From contig NZ_CP011542.1 of assembly GCF_001020985.1 (NCBI RefSeq), positions 930,001-994,000 on the forward strand: 64,000 nt of DNA, given 5' to 3'. This document shows, in pieces, positions 50,212 to 58,206 of this stretch. The notes beneath the pieces are model-generated. The model saw only the letters and a list, made by a program, of their open reading frames with translations, made no database searches and had not been told where the DNA came from. The translations under genes were made by a program, and so were the position numbers. Within the stretch, counting starts at the first letter, position 1, and each line of letters begins with the position of its first letter. Origin of the DNA: Corynebacterium mustelae (GTDB taxonomy: Bacteria > Actinomycetota > Actinomycetes > Mycobacteriales > Mycobacteriaceae).

Positions 50212-50255
50212 CCGGTTGGGTACCAAAAATAATTTCGGTACCCAACCGGATTTTT
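50212..50255 (+). terminator. Terminator after the FKBP gene
   Basis: CCGGTTGGGTACC pairs perfectly with GGTACCCAACCGG (50212-50224 with 50237-50249), followed by ATTTTTC. The convergent carboxyltransferase gene ends 14 bases beyond. Confidence 0.88.
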
Positions 50256-50268
50256 CTTAGCCTAATCC

Positions 50269-51780
50269 CTAATCGGCTATTAACGCGTCGGCAAGCCGCT
50301 CATAATGCCGGAAGCGTTGTTCCCGACCTACCCGCTTGGGATTATTCTCCAATTCCCACAACGCGTGGGTTATGTGTTCGATTACCCGTTGAATGAATTC
50401 CATTGGCTCATCTGCAGCATCCGGGGCTTCGGGAATAATGTCGTCAATAATTCCCGATTCCAACAGCGCCTGTGCGGACACTCCTTGGTCCTGCATCATC
50501 TGTGGTGCATGGGTGGTGTCGCGGTAAATGATGGCCGAAGCGCCTTCTGGTGGCAGCGGTGAGAGCCAACCATTCGCGGCAGCTAAAACCTTATCGGCAG
50601 GCAACATCGCTAACGCCCCACCCCCACAGCCTTGGCCGAGAATAACGGAAACGGTGGGCACATCGACGTCGACAAGCTCGCCGAGGGTGCGGGCAATTGA
50701 GCCAGCCATCCCAGCCTCCTCAGCTGCCTGCGATAATTCGGCGCCTGTGGTATCAATGATCGAAATTAGCGGGATTTGAAGCTGATGGGCCAACGCTATC
50801 CCGCGCCGGGCAAATCTCAAGGCGGCGGGACCCATTTCCGTTTCCGCCAGTGGTGGCTGATTGTGGCGGTCTTGTCCGATTATGACAACTGGTCTGCCAC
50901 CAATACGGGTTAAAACCACCTTTATCGTTGGGGAAGTACGCCCATCTCCAGTGCCAGATAACGCGATAACCTGTTCCGCTCCTAATGCGGTAAGAAGTTG
51001 CTGCAAGCCAGGGCGATCGTGGCGTCGAGTAGCAGTGATCGCATCCCAAGCGCGTAGCGGCAGCGCAGCGGAAACTGGGACATGAACTGTGGGCTCCGCA
51101 ATCGCCGGAGGCGATAACAAAACGTTGTTGATTTTTTGCATTGAGCTTCGTAACTGTTGCGGCGATATTACTCCATCAATGACACCCTTGGCGGCCAAAT
51201 TTTCACCGGTCTGAACGCCATCTGGAATTGGGCGACCAGTTGTTAATTCAACCACGCGGGGACCAAGAAAACCCAACAAAGCATTGGGTTCGGCGAAGGT
51301 AAAGTGACCAGCAGAGCCCCACGACGCCATGACTCCGCCAGTGGTGGGGTTACGTAGATACACCAAAAACGGCAAGTGAGCATCTTTATGTCGATATACC
51401 GCAGTGGTAATCGACACCATAAGCGCAAACGCCGGTGTACCCTCCTGCATGCGGGTGCCGCCCGAAGACGGTGAGATAAGTAACGGGAGCTTTTCTTCCG
51501 TAGCACGGTGTATCGCATCGATAATACGACGCGCGGTTGCTGCTCCAATGGATCCACCCAAGAACGCGAACTCACTGAGAACGAAAGCAACCCGCGTGCC
51601 AAAGACGGTTCCTTCACCAGTGACTACTGCTTCGTCAACGCCGGATTTCTCACGTGCCTTTGCCAAGGCTGCCAGGTAATCTTCGGAGATGTTTCCGTAA
51701 TGAGGCGGTTTATCCCAGGATATAAAAGAATCGGCGTCAAGGATTTCGGAAATAAGTTGTTGGGCGGAAATGCGTGTCAT
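50269..51780 (-). CDS. accDA: Acetyl-CoA carboxylase carboxyltransferase, fused beta-alpha subunits
   Basis: 503 residues from ATG 51780. The N-terminal half is AccD-like: VDEAVVTGEGTVFGTRVAFVLSEFAFLGGSIGAATARRIIDAIHRATEEKLPLLISPSSGGTRMQEG, with the oxyanion-hole Gly pairs, and PTTGGVMASWGSAGHFTFAEPNALLGFLGPRVVE. The C-terminal half is AccA-like: SGTGDGRTSPTIKVVLTRIGGRPVVIIGQD, ISIIDTTGAELSQAAEEAGMAGSIARTL and VILGQGCGGGALAMLPADKVLAAANGWLSPLPPEGASAIIYRD. No N-terminal zinc-finger Cys are seen. Such fused proteins occur next to gltA in corynebacteria. It transfers carboxyl from biotin to acetyl-CoA; which acyl-CoA it really uses is unproven. Confidence 0.88.
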   Translation of the reverse strand: MTRISAQQLISEILDADSFISWDKPPHYGNISEDYLAALAKAREKSGVDEAVVTGEGTVFGTRVAFVLSEFAFLGGSIGAATARRIIDAIHRATEEKLPLLISPSSGGTRMQEGTPAFALMVSITTAVYRHKDAHLPFLVYLRNPTTGGVMASWGSAGHFTFAEPNALLGFLGPRVVELTTGRPIPDGVQTGENLAAKGVIDGVISPQQLRSSMQKINNVLLSPPAIAEPTVHVPVSAALPLRAWDAITATRRHDRPGLQQLLTALGAEQVIALSGTGDGRTSPTIKVVLTRIGGRPVVIIGQDRHNQPPLAETEMGPAALRFARRGIALAHQLQIPLISIIDTTGAELSQAAEEAGMAGSIARTLGELVDVDVPTVSVILGQGCGGGALAMLPADKVLAAANGWLSPLPPEGASAIIYRDTTHAPQMMQDQGVSAQALLESGIIDDIIPEAPDAADEPMEFIQRVIEHITHALWELENNPKRVGREQRFRHYERLADALIAD

Positions 51781-51877
51781 GGGGTACAGATTAACCCTTT
51801 GGCACCCCCTATTGTGGAAATATTTGGAAAAGAATTGGCTTGACTGCGCTCCTGCTTACTTAAAAAGGGGTACAAAC

Positions 51878-52747
51878 GTGGGTATGGCAGTTAAAAACAT
51901 TCCAAGTTTTACGCTTAACGACGGCACCGAGATGCCAGCAATTGGATTCGGCACCTGGAAAATAACCGGGCCGGAGGCGGTGGGCATTGTGCGCAGTGCT
52001 ATTGAATTGGGTTACCGTCATATCGACACAGCGGCGATTTATGGCAATGAAGTGGAGGTAGGCAAGGCGATCAACGATGCCATTGCTGCAGGTGATGTCA
52101 CTCGGGACGAATTATTCATCACGTCTAAACTGTGGCACGATCATCATGGTGAGGGGTTGGTACAAACCGCTTTTCAAAAGTCGCTCGCCGATCTTGGGCT
52201 CGATTATCTTGATTGCTATATGGTGCATTGGCCATGGCCACAGGGTGGGAAATATGTGGAAAGTTTCGCTGCCATAGCCAAGATTCAGGGATTGGGGCAA
52301 TTGCAATCTGTGGCGGTGGCGAATTTCAACGCCGAACAATTGTCGGATATTCACCGGGAAACGGGGGTAGTGCCGGTGCTTAATCAAATTGAACTGCACC
52401 CAGGTTTTTCCCAAGCACAGATGCGTTCCGCGCATGAAGAGTTGGGAATTATCACCGAAGCGTGGTCGCCACTAGCCCGCGGTGATGTGCTTGAAAATCC
52501 GGTGATCGTGGAGATAGCTCACCACCGTGGAAAAACTCCGGGTCAAGTGGTGTTACGGTGGCTGTATCAGTTAGGGGTCTCGACAGTTCCGAAGTCCGCA
52601 AACCCTGATCGACAAGCAGAGAACCTGGCACTATTCGATTGGGAATTAGGAGAAGAAGAAATTGCAGCTTTAACGGCGTTGGATGAAAGTGATATCGCAG
52701 GTCGTATGTATGCAGATCCCGCTGAATTCCCAGGTGAACTAGGCTAA
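51878..52747 (+). CDS. Aldo/keto reductase
   Basis: 289 residues from GTG 51878, chosen because AAAAAGGGG lies seven bases upstream; ATG 51884 is two codons in. AKR signature residues are present: GTEMPAIGFGTWKI, GYRHIDTAAIYGNEVEVGKAI (catalytic Asp and Tyr), DYLDCYMVHWPWP (His), NQIELHPGFSQ, and the NADPH-binding STVPKSANPDRQAENLALFDWELGEEEIAAL. Proteins like this reduce aldehydes or 2,5-diketo-D-gluconate with NADPH. The substrate here is unknown. It lies divergent from the carboxyltransferase gene. Confidence 0.92.
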   Translation: MGMAVKNIPSFTLNDGTEMPAIGFGTWKITGPEAVGIVRSAIELGYRHIDTAAIYGNEVEVGKAINDAIAAGDVTRDELFITSKLWHDHHGEGLVQTAFQKSLADLGLDYLDCYMVHWPWPQGGKYVESFAAIAKIQGLGQLQSVAVANFNAEQLSDIHRETGVVPVLNQIELHPGFSQAQMRSAHEELGIITEAWSPLARGDVLENPVIVEIAHHRGKTPGQVVLRWLYQLGVSTVPKSANPDRQAENLALFDWELGEEEIAALTALDESDIAGRMYADPAEFPGELG

Positions 52748-52906
52748 GGGCGGGTATATAAGCTGGAAATTCCCTGTGACCGTCTACGGCTTTGAGCCCG
52801 GATTCCAGGGTTGTAACAGCAGGCGGTTACGAAACGCGGACTGCGGTTAGTGAATGTTCTCCATCAGGGGCGTTAGTTATTAGAAAAAATGGAAGGCAGT
52901 GTCATC

Positions 52907-53698
52907 GTGACGGAACCGGGAAATAACGAAGAATTACTGGTAGAAACAACGGGGAGGGTCCGAGTTATCACTCTTAACCGGCCGGAAAAACGAAATGCGT
53001 TAAATGCGGATATTTGTCGCAAAATTGCGGTAGTTGTCCATGAGGCAGCCCACGGATCGTCAGATACCTCCCGCGCTATCTTAATTCGGGGAAACGGTAA
53101 AGCCTTTTGCGCGGGTGCTGATCTTGGCCCCACTGATGCACAAGCGGAAGCAACTGGAGGTGTCTATGGTGGCGGTTTCCATGAGGCATTGCATACCATG
53201 TTGCGCGCTATTGTGAATTCGCCAATTCCTGTTATCGCTGATATTCAAGGTCCGGCTGTTGGTGCAGGTACGCAATTATCACTGGCCTGCGATCTTCGGG
53301 TAGCAGGTGTATCCGCGTGGTTTGGTGTTCCCGCCGCCGCGCTGGGATTCGCGTTAGATTCGTGGACGATTAATCGTGCGAAGGACTTGTTGGGAGGTTC
53401 GGTTGCTCGCAATATGCTTATCGCACATCAACGAGTAACCGCCGATCAAGCGGCTGTGGTCGGATTTGTAACGAAGATTGGTGACAGTCAAACTGCGTTG
53501 AGTTTTGCTGAGGAGGTGGCATCGTTGGCACCGCTAGCTATGAAGCAATTAAAGGGAGTGCTCAATGAACGCGATGGCAGCTACAACTTAGACGCGCAGC
53601 AACAGGAGCTTTACGACGCCTGCTGGGCTAGTGAGGACGCGGCAGAAGCTAAGGTCGCGCGTCGTGAGAAACGGGCACCCATATTTCGTGGTCGATGA
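52907..53698 (+). CDS. Enoyl-CoA hydratase/isomerase family protein
   Basis: 263 residues from GTG 52907, which has GGAAGG ten bases upstream; ATG 52889 has no ribosome binding site. The crotonase core is clear: VRVITLNRPEKRNALNADICRKI, ILIRGNGKAFCAGADLGPTDAQ (oxyanion hole), and VIADIQGPAVGAGTQLSLACDLRVAGVSAWFGVPAAALGFALD. The first catalytic Glu is not in the expected position after GAG (QLSLACDLRVAG), so it may be a non-hydratase crotonase such as the EchA6 type that binds acyl-CoA without hydration. The C-terminus LYDACWASEDAAEAKVARREKRAPIFRGR is standard. The reaction is not certain. Confidence 0.85.
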   Translation: MTEPGNNEELLVETTGRVRVITLNRPEKRNALNADICRKIAVVVHEAAHGSSDTSRAILIRGNGKAFCAGADLGPTDAQAEATGGVYGGGFHEALHTMLRAIVNSPIPVIADIQGPAVGAGTQLSLACDLRVAGVSAWFGVPAAALGFALDSWTINRAKDLLGGSVARNMLIAHQRVTADQAAVVGFVTKIGDSQTALSFAEEVASLAPLAMKQLKGVLNERDGSYNLDAQQQELYDACWASEDAAEAKVARREKRAPIFRGR

Positions 53699-53708
53699 TG
53701 TCGCACAT

Positions 53709-53741
53709 CTAGGTTGCGAATTTGCAAAATTAGCAACCTAG
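53709..53741 (+). terminator. Hairpin after the enoyl-CoA hydratase gene
   Basis: CTAGGTTGC pairs perfectly with GCAACCTAG around a 15-base loop, ten bases past the stop. A second smaller hairpin (53756-53776) followed by GGTTTTG may complete termination. Confidence 0.65.
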
Positions 53742-53792
53742 ATTGTGAATGGTGCCTTTGCAAAATTAACAAAGGGTTTTGTGGGGAGGGGA

Positions 53793-53845
53793 TGGGGGTG
53801 GAGCAGCGGCGATAAAAAGACGAGTACATGGCGATTGTTGGGGGT
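53793..53845. promoter_or_regulatory. RamA-like motifs upstream of symporter copy 2
   Basis: TGGGGGT occurs at 53793-53799 and again at 53839-53845. G-runs flanked by A/C/T and T/C match the RamA motif. RamA activates monocarboxylate uptake in C. glutamicum. By eye only. Confidence 0.45.
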
Positions 53846-54077
53846 GAGCTAGTGGTTGTAAATGACCTAAATCACTATTTTAGTTCTCCATTGCAAAGTG
53901 AGTTAGGTAACTTTTTCTGTGTGACGCAGCCAACCTAACAGATTTTTCTGTGGGGCGTTTTCACCAATGCCTCAACCAATCGTTGCGCTGAGTTGCCAGT
54001 TTCTTCATGTCATTCCTCTTAGCGATGAATGCACACTTCTTTGGGGTTTTCCCCGGTTTTGAGAAAGCGAGTTTTTT

Positions 54078-54416
54078 ATGAGTGCTGCTCAAGCACCGCA
54101 GCGGCGTCAGCCCACTGCACAAGAATTTCGCGATATGCAAGCGAGCCCGCAGTTTGTCGAGCTCAAGCGAACATATCGTTCCTTTACCTTCCCAATGTCA
54201 GTAGCCTTTTTCGTATGGTATGTGGCTTATGTAATTTCGGCTATCTACTTCCCATCATTCATGGCGCAACCAGTAATCGGTTCGATCAACATGGGGGTTA
54301 TCGCTGGATTTGCCCAGTTTGCCACCACCTTCCTGATCACCTGGATTTACATCCGCTACGCAAATAAGAACATTGAACCGCAGGCTGCGGCTATTCGTGA
54401 GGCAATGGAAGGGTAA
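54078..54416 (+). CDS. DUF485 membrane protein, symporter partner, copy 2
   Basis: 112 residues from ATG 54078 with GAGAAAGCGAG upstream. Two membrane spans (FPMSVAFFVWYVAYVISAIYF; INMGVIAGFAQFATTFLITWIYIRYA). It aligns along its length with the copy at 36,686-37,033, with the shared core FVELKRTYRSFTFP. It is 11 bases before the symporter gene and cotranscribed with it. Confidence 0.87.
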   Translation: MSAAQAPQRRQPTAQEFRDMQASPQFVELKRTYRSFTFPMSVAFFVWYVAYVISAIYFPSFMAQPVIGSINMGVIAGFAQFATTFLITWIYIRYANKNIEPQAAAIREAMEG

Positions 54417-54427
54417 CGGTAATACTC

Positions 54428-56074
54428 ATGACTGAAACAATTTTCGCTTCCGCTACCACCCAGTCCGGGAACCCGATTCTTAATATCGCGGTATTCCTGG
54501 TATTTATCGTTGCCACGATGGCGGTGGTGCTTCGGGCCGGTAAAACTACCAAAGATGCTTCAGACTTTTACACCGGTGGCGCATCATTTTCTGGTAAACA
54601 AAATGGTTTAGCTATTGCTGGTGACTACCTCTCCGCTGCGTCCTTCCTTGGTATCGTCGGTGCGATTGCACTGAATGGCTATGATGGATTCCTGTATTCG
54701 ATCGGCTTTTTCGTTGCATGGCTGGTAGCGCTGTTGTTGGTAGCTGAGCCGCTTCGTAACGTTGGTCGCTTCACCATGGCGGATGTGCTTTCCTTCCGCC
54801 TCAAGCAAAAACCAGTGCGCGTGGCCGCCGCTTTTGGCACGCTGTTCGTCTCCTTGTTCTACCTGATCGCTCAGATGGCCGGTGCGGGTTCTCTGGTTTC
54901 GGTATTGCTTGATCTTCACGACTCTACTTCCCAATCCATCGTGGTTGCAGTTGTCGGTGTCATCATGATCCTGTATGTGCTTATTGGTGGTATGAAAGGC
55001 ACCACCTACGTTCAGATGATCAAGGCCGTGCTGCTGGTCGGCGGTGTCGGTATCATGACTATCCTGGTGTTCTTCGCAGCCAAGGGTGGCATGTCAACGC
55101 TTATGGATCTGGCGGTAAGTAAGCACGCGGCTTCTGATTACATTGCAGAAAAAGGTTACGAGGCAAGTCAGATCCTGGAGCCAGGCCTTAAGTATGGCAA
55201 GAATGAACTGACTAAGTTGGACTTCGTCTCCTTGGGCATTTCGCTGGTACTTGGCACCGCTGGTCTGCCACACGTGTTAATGCGCTTTTACACCGTACCG
55301 ACCGCTACCGAAGCTCGTCGTTCGGTCACCTGGGCAATTATCCTTATCGGCGCGTTCTACCTGATGACGCTGGTTCTTGGTTACGGTGCTGCCGCGCTAG
55401 TTGGCCCAGACGCCATTACCGCCGCACCTGGTGGCGCAAACGCTGCAGCCCCACTATTGGCTCTTGCTCTGGCTGGTCCAATTTTCATGGCTGCGATCTC
55501 TGCAGTTGCTTTCGCTACGGTGTTGGCTGTGGTAGCTGGACTCGCGATTACTGCCTCCGCTTCCGTTGCACACGATATCTACAATGCGGTGTTGCGTAAT
55601 GGTCAGGCAACTGAGGAGGAACAGGTTCGTGTTTCCCGCATCACGGTTATCGTGATCGGTGTCCTTTCGATCATTCTCGGAATCTTGGCCATGGGCCAGA
55701 ACGTTGCCTTCCTGGTATCGCTGGCGTTCGCTATCGCTGCCTCTGCTAACCTGCCAACCATTTTGCTCTCGCTGTATTGGAAGCGCTTTAACACTACCGG
55801 TGCAGTGGCCTCCATGTACGTTGGACTCGGCGCAGCGCTACTGCTGATTATCTTCTCCCCGGCAGTCTCTGGTTCACCAACCTCGATGCTGCCAAACGTA
55901 GATTTCGCACTCTTCCCGCTTTCTAGCCCTGGTATCGTTTCCATCCCGCTCGCCTTCATTGCCGGTATCGTTGGTACTTTCATCGGCAAGCCGGACAATT
56001 TGGACGATCTACAGGCAGAAATGGAAGTCCGCTCCCTGACCGGTGTCGGTGTTGAGGCGGCCGTGGACCACTAA
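54428..56074 (+). CDS. mctC: Sodium:solute symporter, acetate/monocarboxylate type, copy 2
   Basis: 548 residues from ATG 54428 with about 13 hydrophobic segments. DFYTGGASFSGKQNGLAIAGDYLSAASFLGIVGAIALNGYDG and GGMKGTTYVQMIKAVLLVGG match the MctC/ActP transporters of acetate, propionate and pyruvate. Compared with copy 1 it carries an insertion in an exposed loop (about 235-255, KHAASDYIAEKGYEASQILE). The C-terminal AEMEVRSLTGVGVEAAVDH is nearly identical to the end of copy 1. The local order gltA, FKBP, carboxyltransferase, DUF485, symporter is as I recall for mctC in C. glutamicum. Confidence 0.88.
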   Translation: MTETIFASATTQSGNPILNIAVFLVFIVATMAVVLRAGKTTKDASDFYTGGASFSGKQNGLAIAGDYLSAASFLGIVGAIALNGYDGFLYSIGFFVAWLVALLLVAEPLRNVGRFTMADVLSFRLKQKPVRVAAAFGTLFVSLFYLIAQMAGAGSLVSVLLDLHDSTSQSIVVAVVGVIMILYVLIGGMKGTTYVQMIKAVLLVGGVGIMTILVFFAAKGGMSTLMDLAVSKHAASDYIAEKGYEASQILEPGLKYGKNELTKLDFVSLGISLVLGTAGLPHVLMRFYTVPTATEARRSVTWAIILIGAFYLMTLVLGYGAAALVGPDAITAAPGGANAAAPLLALALAGPIFMAAISAVAFATVLAVVAGLAITASASVAHDIYNAVLRNGQATEEEQVRVSRITVIVIGVLSIILGILAMGQNVAFLVSLAFAIAASANLPTILLSLYWKRFNTTGAVASMYVGLGAALLLIIFSPAVSGSPTSMLPNVDFALFPLSSPGIVSIPLAFIAGIVGTFIGKPDNLDDLQAEMEVRSLTGVGVEAAVDH

Positions 56075-56134
56075 AAGTTTTCAAGGAATTGGCATCTCGC
56101 TTAGCGGGTGTCAATAACTGAAGAAACTGGCGAC

Positions 56135-56204
56135 AATGCCCCTGGTACCCCCCATTGTTTCCGCGAATTCTTGCCAGCGTTGAACAATGTCTACCAGGGG
56201 CATT
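56135..56204 (+). terminator. Long-stem hairpin after the symporter
   Basis: AATGCCCCTGGTA pairs perfectly with TACCAGGGGCATT (56135-56147 with 56192-56204). The 44-base loop is long and the T run (TTTCCC) is short, so it may terminate weakly or be a regulatory stem. Confidence 0.55.
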
Positions 56205-56241
56205 TCCCATTCCCAAAAACGATCAGGCTAGGATAATTCGC

Positions 56242-57072
56242 ATGTCCAATTCGAGGTTAGTCGGTGACGTTCGCCGCCGGTGCACGCCAAACGTCGGTAG
56301 CGCTAGGGCTGCTGTCGTGATGATAGCCGCTGTGATGTTAACGTCCTGTAGCGGCGCTGACCCCCTCGTTTCAGCACCACAAGTAATGGCGGCACCCGCA
56401 ACGGCAGCCCAGAAAATCGACATTTCTGGTTTTAACTACTCGCCGCTATCTAACGCGCACATAGACACGCATGGTTATCAAATCACCTATGTTAATCTCG
56501 ACACAGGCGCTCACGTAGGTTCGGCAAACGAACGTGATAGTCGGCCAGCGTTAAGCTTGATTAAGTTATATATCGCGCATTATGTCTTTGAGCATGGAAC
56601 AAAGGCGGAAAAAGAATTAGCACAGGACATGGTGTCAAAATCCGATGATGCTGCGGCTGATGAACTATTTGCGGCGTATCCAGAATCCATTGACTCGGTC
56701 GCGAGGGATTTTAATCTCGATTCCACCAAGAGTGATCCGTCATGGGGCTATTCGGTTACCTCTACCTACGATGTTGCATATTTTCTAGCTCAGCTCAAAG
56801 CTAATGATCCCAACTCGCAAGTGCTTGCATTCATGCGGGAAGCTAAAACTAAAGCTGCTGATGGCACAGTTCAGGATTTTGGTACAGCAGTTTTACCTGG
56901 TGTCCTTGGTTCCAAATGGGCGTGGTCGAATGACAAGGATCTACATTCTTCGGCGAGCTTCGGAAACAATTTCGTGGCAGTGGCAGCCGTCCATGGTGAT
57001 GCAAAAACCCTCACCACACTGGTGGAATACCAACTGTTGGGTGAGGGTAAGAACGCCGAATTTGGCAGCTAA
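56242..57072 (+). CDS. Beta-lactamase-fold lipoprotein
   Basis: 276 residues from ATG 56242. The N-terminus has a basic stretch, a hydrophobic core (ARAAVVMIAAVMLTSCSG) and a lipobox Cys at about 37. The mature part has the class A beta-lactamase/D,D-peptidase pattern: SRPALSLIKLYIAHYVFEHG with the SxxK motif (SLIK about 101-104), and SDDAAADELF in place of SDN at about 130. The third motif (KTG) is not clear; KWAWSND is near its position. The loss of canonical SDN and KTG residues suggests altered or absent hydrolytic activity. Anchored on the outer face of the membrane. Substrate unknown. Confidence 0.72.
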   Translation: MSNSRLVGDVRRRCTPNVGSARAAVVMIAAVMLTSCSGADPLVSAPQVMAAPATAAQKIDISGFNYSPLSNAHIDTHGYQITYVNLDTGAHVGSANERDSRPALSLIKLYIAHYVFEHGTKAEKELAQDMVSKSDDAAADELFAAYPESIDSVARDFNLDSTKSDPSWGYSVTSTYDVAYFLAQLKANDPNSQVLAFMREAKTKAADGTVQDFGTAVLPGVLGSKWAWSNDKDLHSSASFGNNFVAVAAVHGDAKTLTTLVEYQLLGEGKNAEFGS

Positions 57073-57076
57073 TTAC

Positions 57077-58021
57077 TTAGCTCGATTTCTTAGCAATGTC
57101 GAGGGCCATATTGATTTGCTCCGCCGAAGGCACCGGGAATTGCCGTCCGCCTGGGATGTGACTTGACATGCTGTTGAGGGCATTACCAATCTGATTGATG
57201 GTGTCAGCATCAAGCGGTACACTGCTGCGTTGATCTGATGGTGCGCTATTGCCGGGTGCTGCTGGGGCAGCCGGGGCGGTTCCCGCCTGGCCTGGGGTCC
57301 ATTGGCCCCAGTCTTGGGCATAAACATTATTTACGTCCACGGTCACGCCGCCGATTACCTGGGTAAAACCGGCCTTCTGATGGATTGTGGTACGCGGGTG
57401 AATACGCCCATTGGAACCCCAATCATGCTGCCAGAAATACGAGCCCAATCCATCCTGAATAGACCAGTCAATGGTGTTGTAATTGCCGTATATACCCATG
57501 GAGTATCCTTGGCTACGCAATGCAGTGTTGAATGCTTGAAGGTACGGGCGAATCTGTTGTTCGTATTGCTGACGTGATGGATTGTCGTCGATAGCAACGT
57601 AGATCGGGCGGCCTTTTGGTCCACCCGCAGCGACATGTAATGCGATTGCCTGCGGTGCATGGATAGCAGCACCGGCTGCACCTTGCTTCCAGTCTGCGGA
57701 GGCATCTTTTCCGAATTGATAGACCGAGGCAGTTTTGAGCCCCTGCTGTGCCTGTGCTTGGGTCTCACCGATGGTGACAGGTTTTCCTACCATCCAGCTT
57801 TCAGTTCCCGGTCGGCGTTGGGAAACATAGCGTACCGTTCCGATATGTCCGGCGCTACGAATGGCTGCTGCATTCGGTACACCAGCAGCGTAATCAATGA
57901 CAGTTCCAAGGACTGGTCCGAGTGCATGGGCGGTGGGGGCGACGGTGGTGGACAGCGTGAGCGCCCCGGCGAGAGCTACAGCGGTTGCTTTAAGGAAACG
58001 GCGGCGACTGAAAATACTCAT
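57077..58021 (-). CDS. Tat-exported DUF1906 (GH25-like) protein
   Basis: 314 residues from ATG 58021. A Tat signal peptide is visible (SRRRFLKATAVALAGALTLS, twin Arg, cleavage likely after AHA about 33). Residues about 38-230 are a DUF1906 domain: TVIDYAAGVPNAAAIRSAGHIGTVRYVS, YVAIDDNPSRQQ, MGIYGNYNTIDWSIQDG, as in the Tat-secreted Rv2525c of mycobacteria, which has a glycoside-hydrolase-like fold. A Pro/Ala-rich linker and a 50-residue tail follow. The domain is closely similar to the N-terminal half of the prophage endolysin at 10,874. Its role is thought to be in the cell wall; activity is unproven. Confidence 0.88.
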   Translation of the reverse strand: MSIFSRRRFLKATAVALAGALTLSTTVAPTAHALGPVLGTVIDYAAGVPNAAAIRSAGHIGTVRYVSQRRPGTESWMVGKPVTIGETQAQAQQGLKTASVYQFGKDASADWKQGAAGAAIHAPQAIALHVAAGGPKGRPIYVAIDDNPSRQQYEQQIRPYLQAFNTALRSQGYSMGIYGNYNTIDWSIQDGLGSYFWQHDWGSNGRIHPRTTIHQKAGFTQVIGGVTVDVNNVYAQDWGQWTPGQAGTAPAAPAAPGNSAPSDQRSSVPLDADTINQIGNALNSMSSHIPGGRQFPVPSAEQINMALDIAKKSS

Positions 58022-58206
58022 AAATCTCCCAAATAGAACGTCGGAAAGCTAAGGCAACGAATGGGCTCCGCTGAACCTTCAGCAACATTATTAACACTAG
58101 TAGACAACAGTAACAGGATCGGGTGTGTAAATAAAGTGCTGTTTTAGCTATGGGGTCGCCGGATGTCTAAAAAATACGAAAGCCACCACCATGCGTAGCA
58201 TTATTG

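Larger units (their letters stand above)
53699..54077. other. Regulatory gap before symporter copy 2, with two related hairpins
   Basis: No gene is supported. CTAGGTTGC and GCAACCTAG (53709-53741) and CCTTTG and CAAAGG (53756-53776) form two hairpins that share the loop word TTTGCAAAATTA. They are followed by two TGGGGGT motifs (53793-53799, 53839-53845) matching the RamA G-run consensus. CATTGCAAAGTG at 53890-53901 partly resembles a RamB box. DUF485 and symporter genes of this kind are controlled by RamA and RamB in C. glutamicum. Confidence 0.6.
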
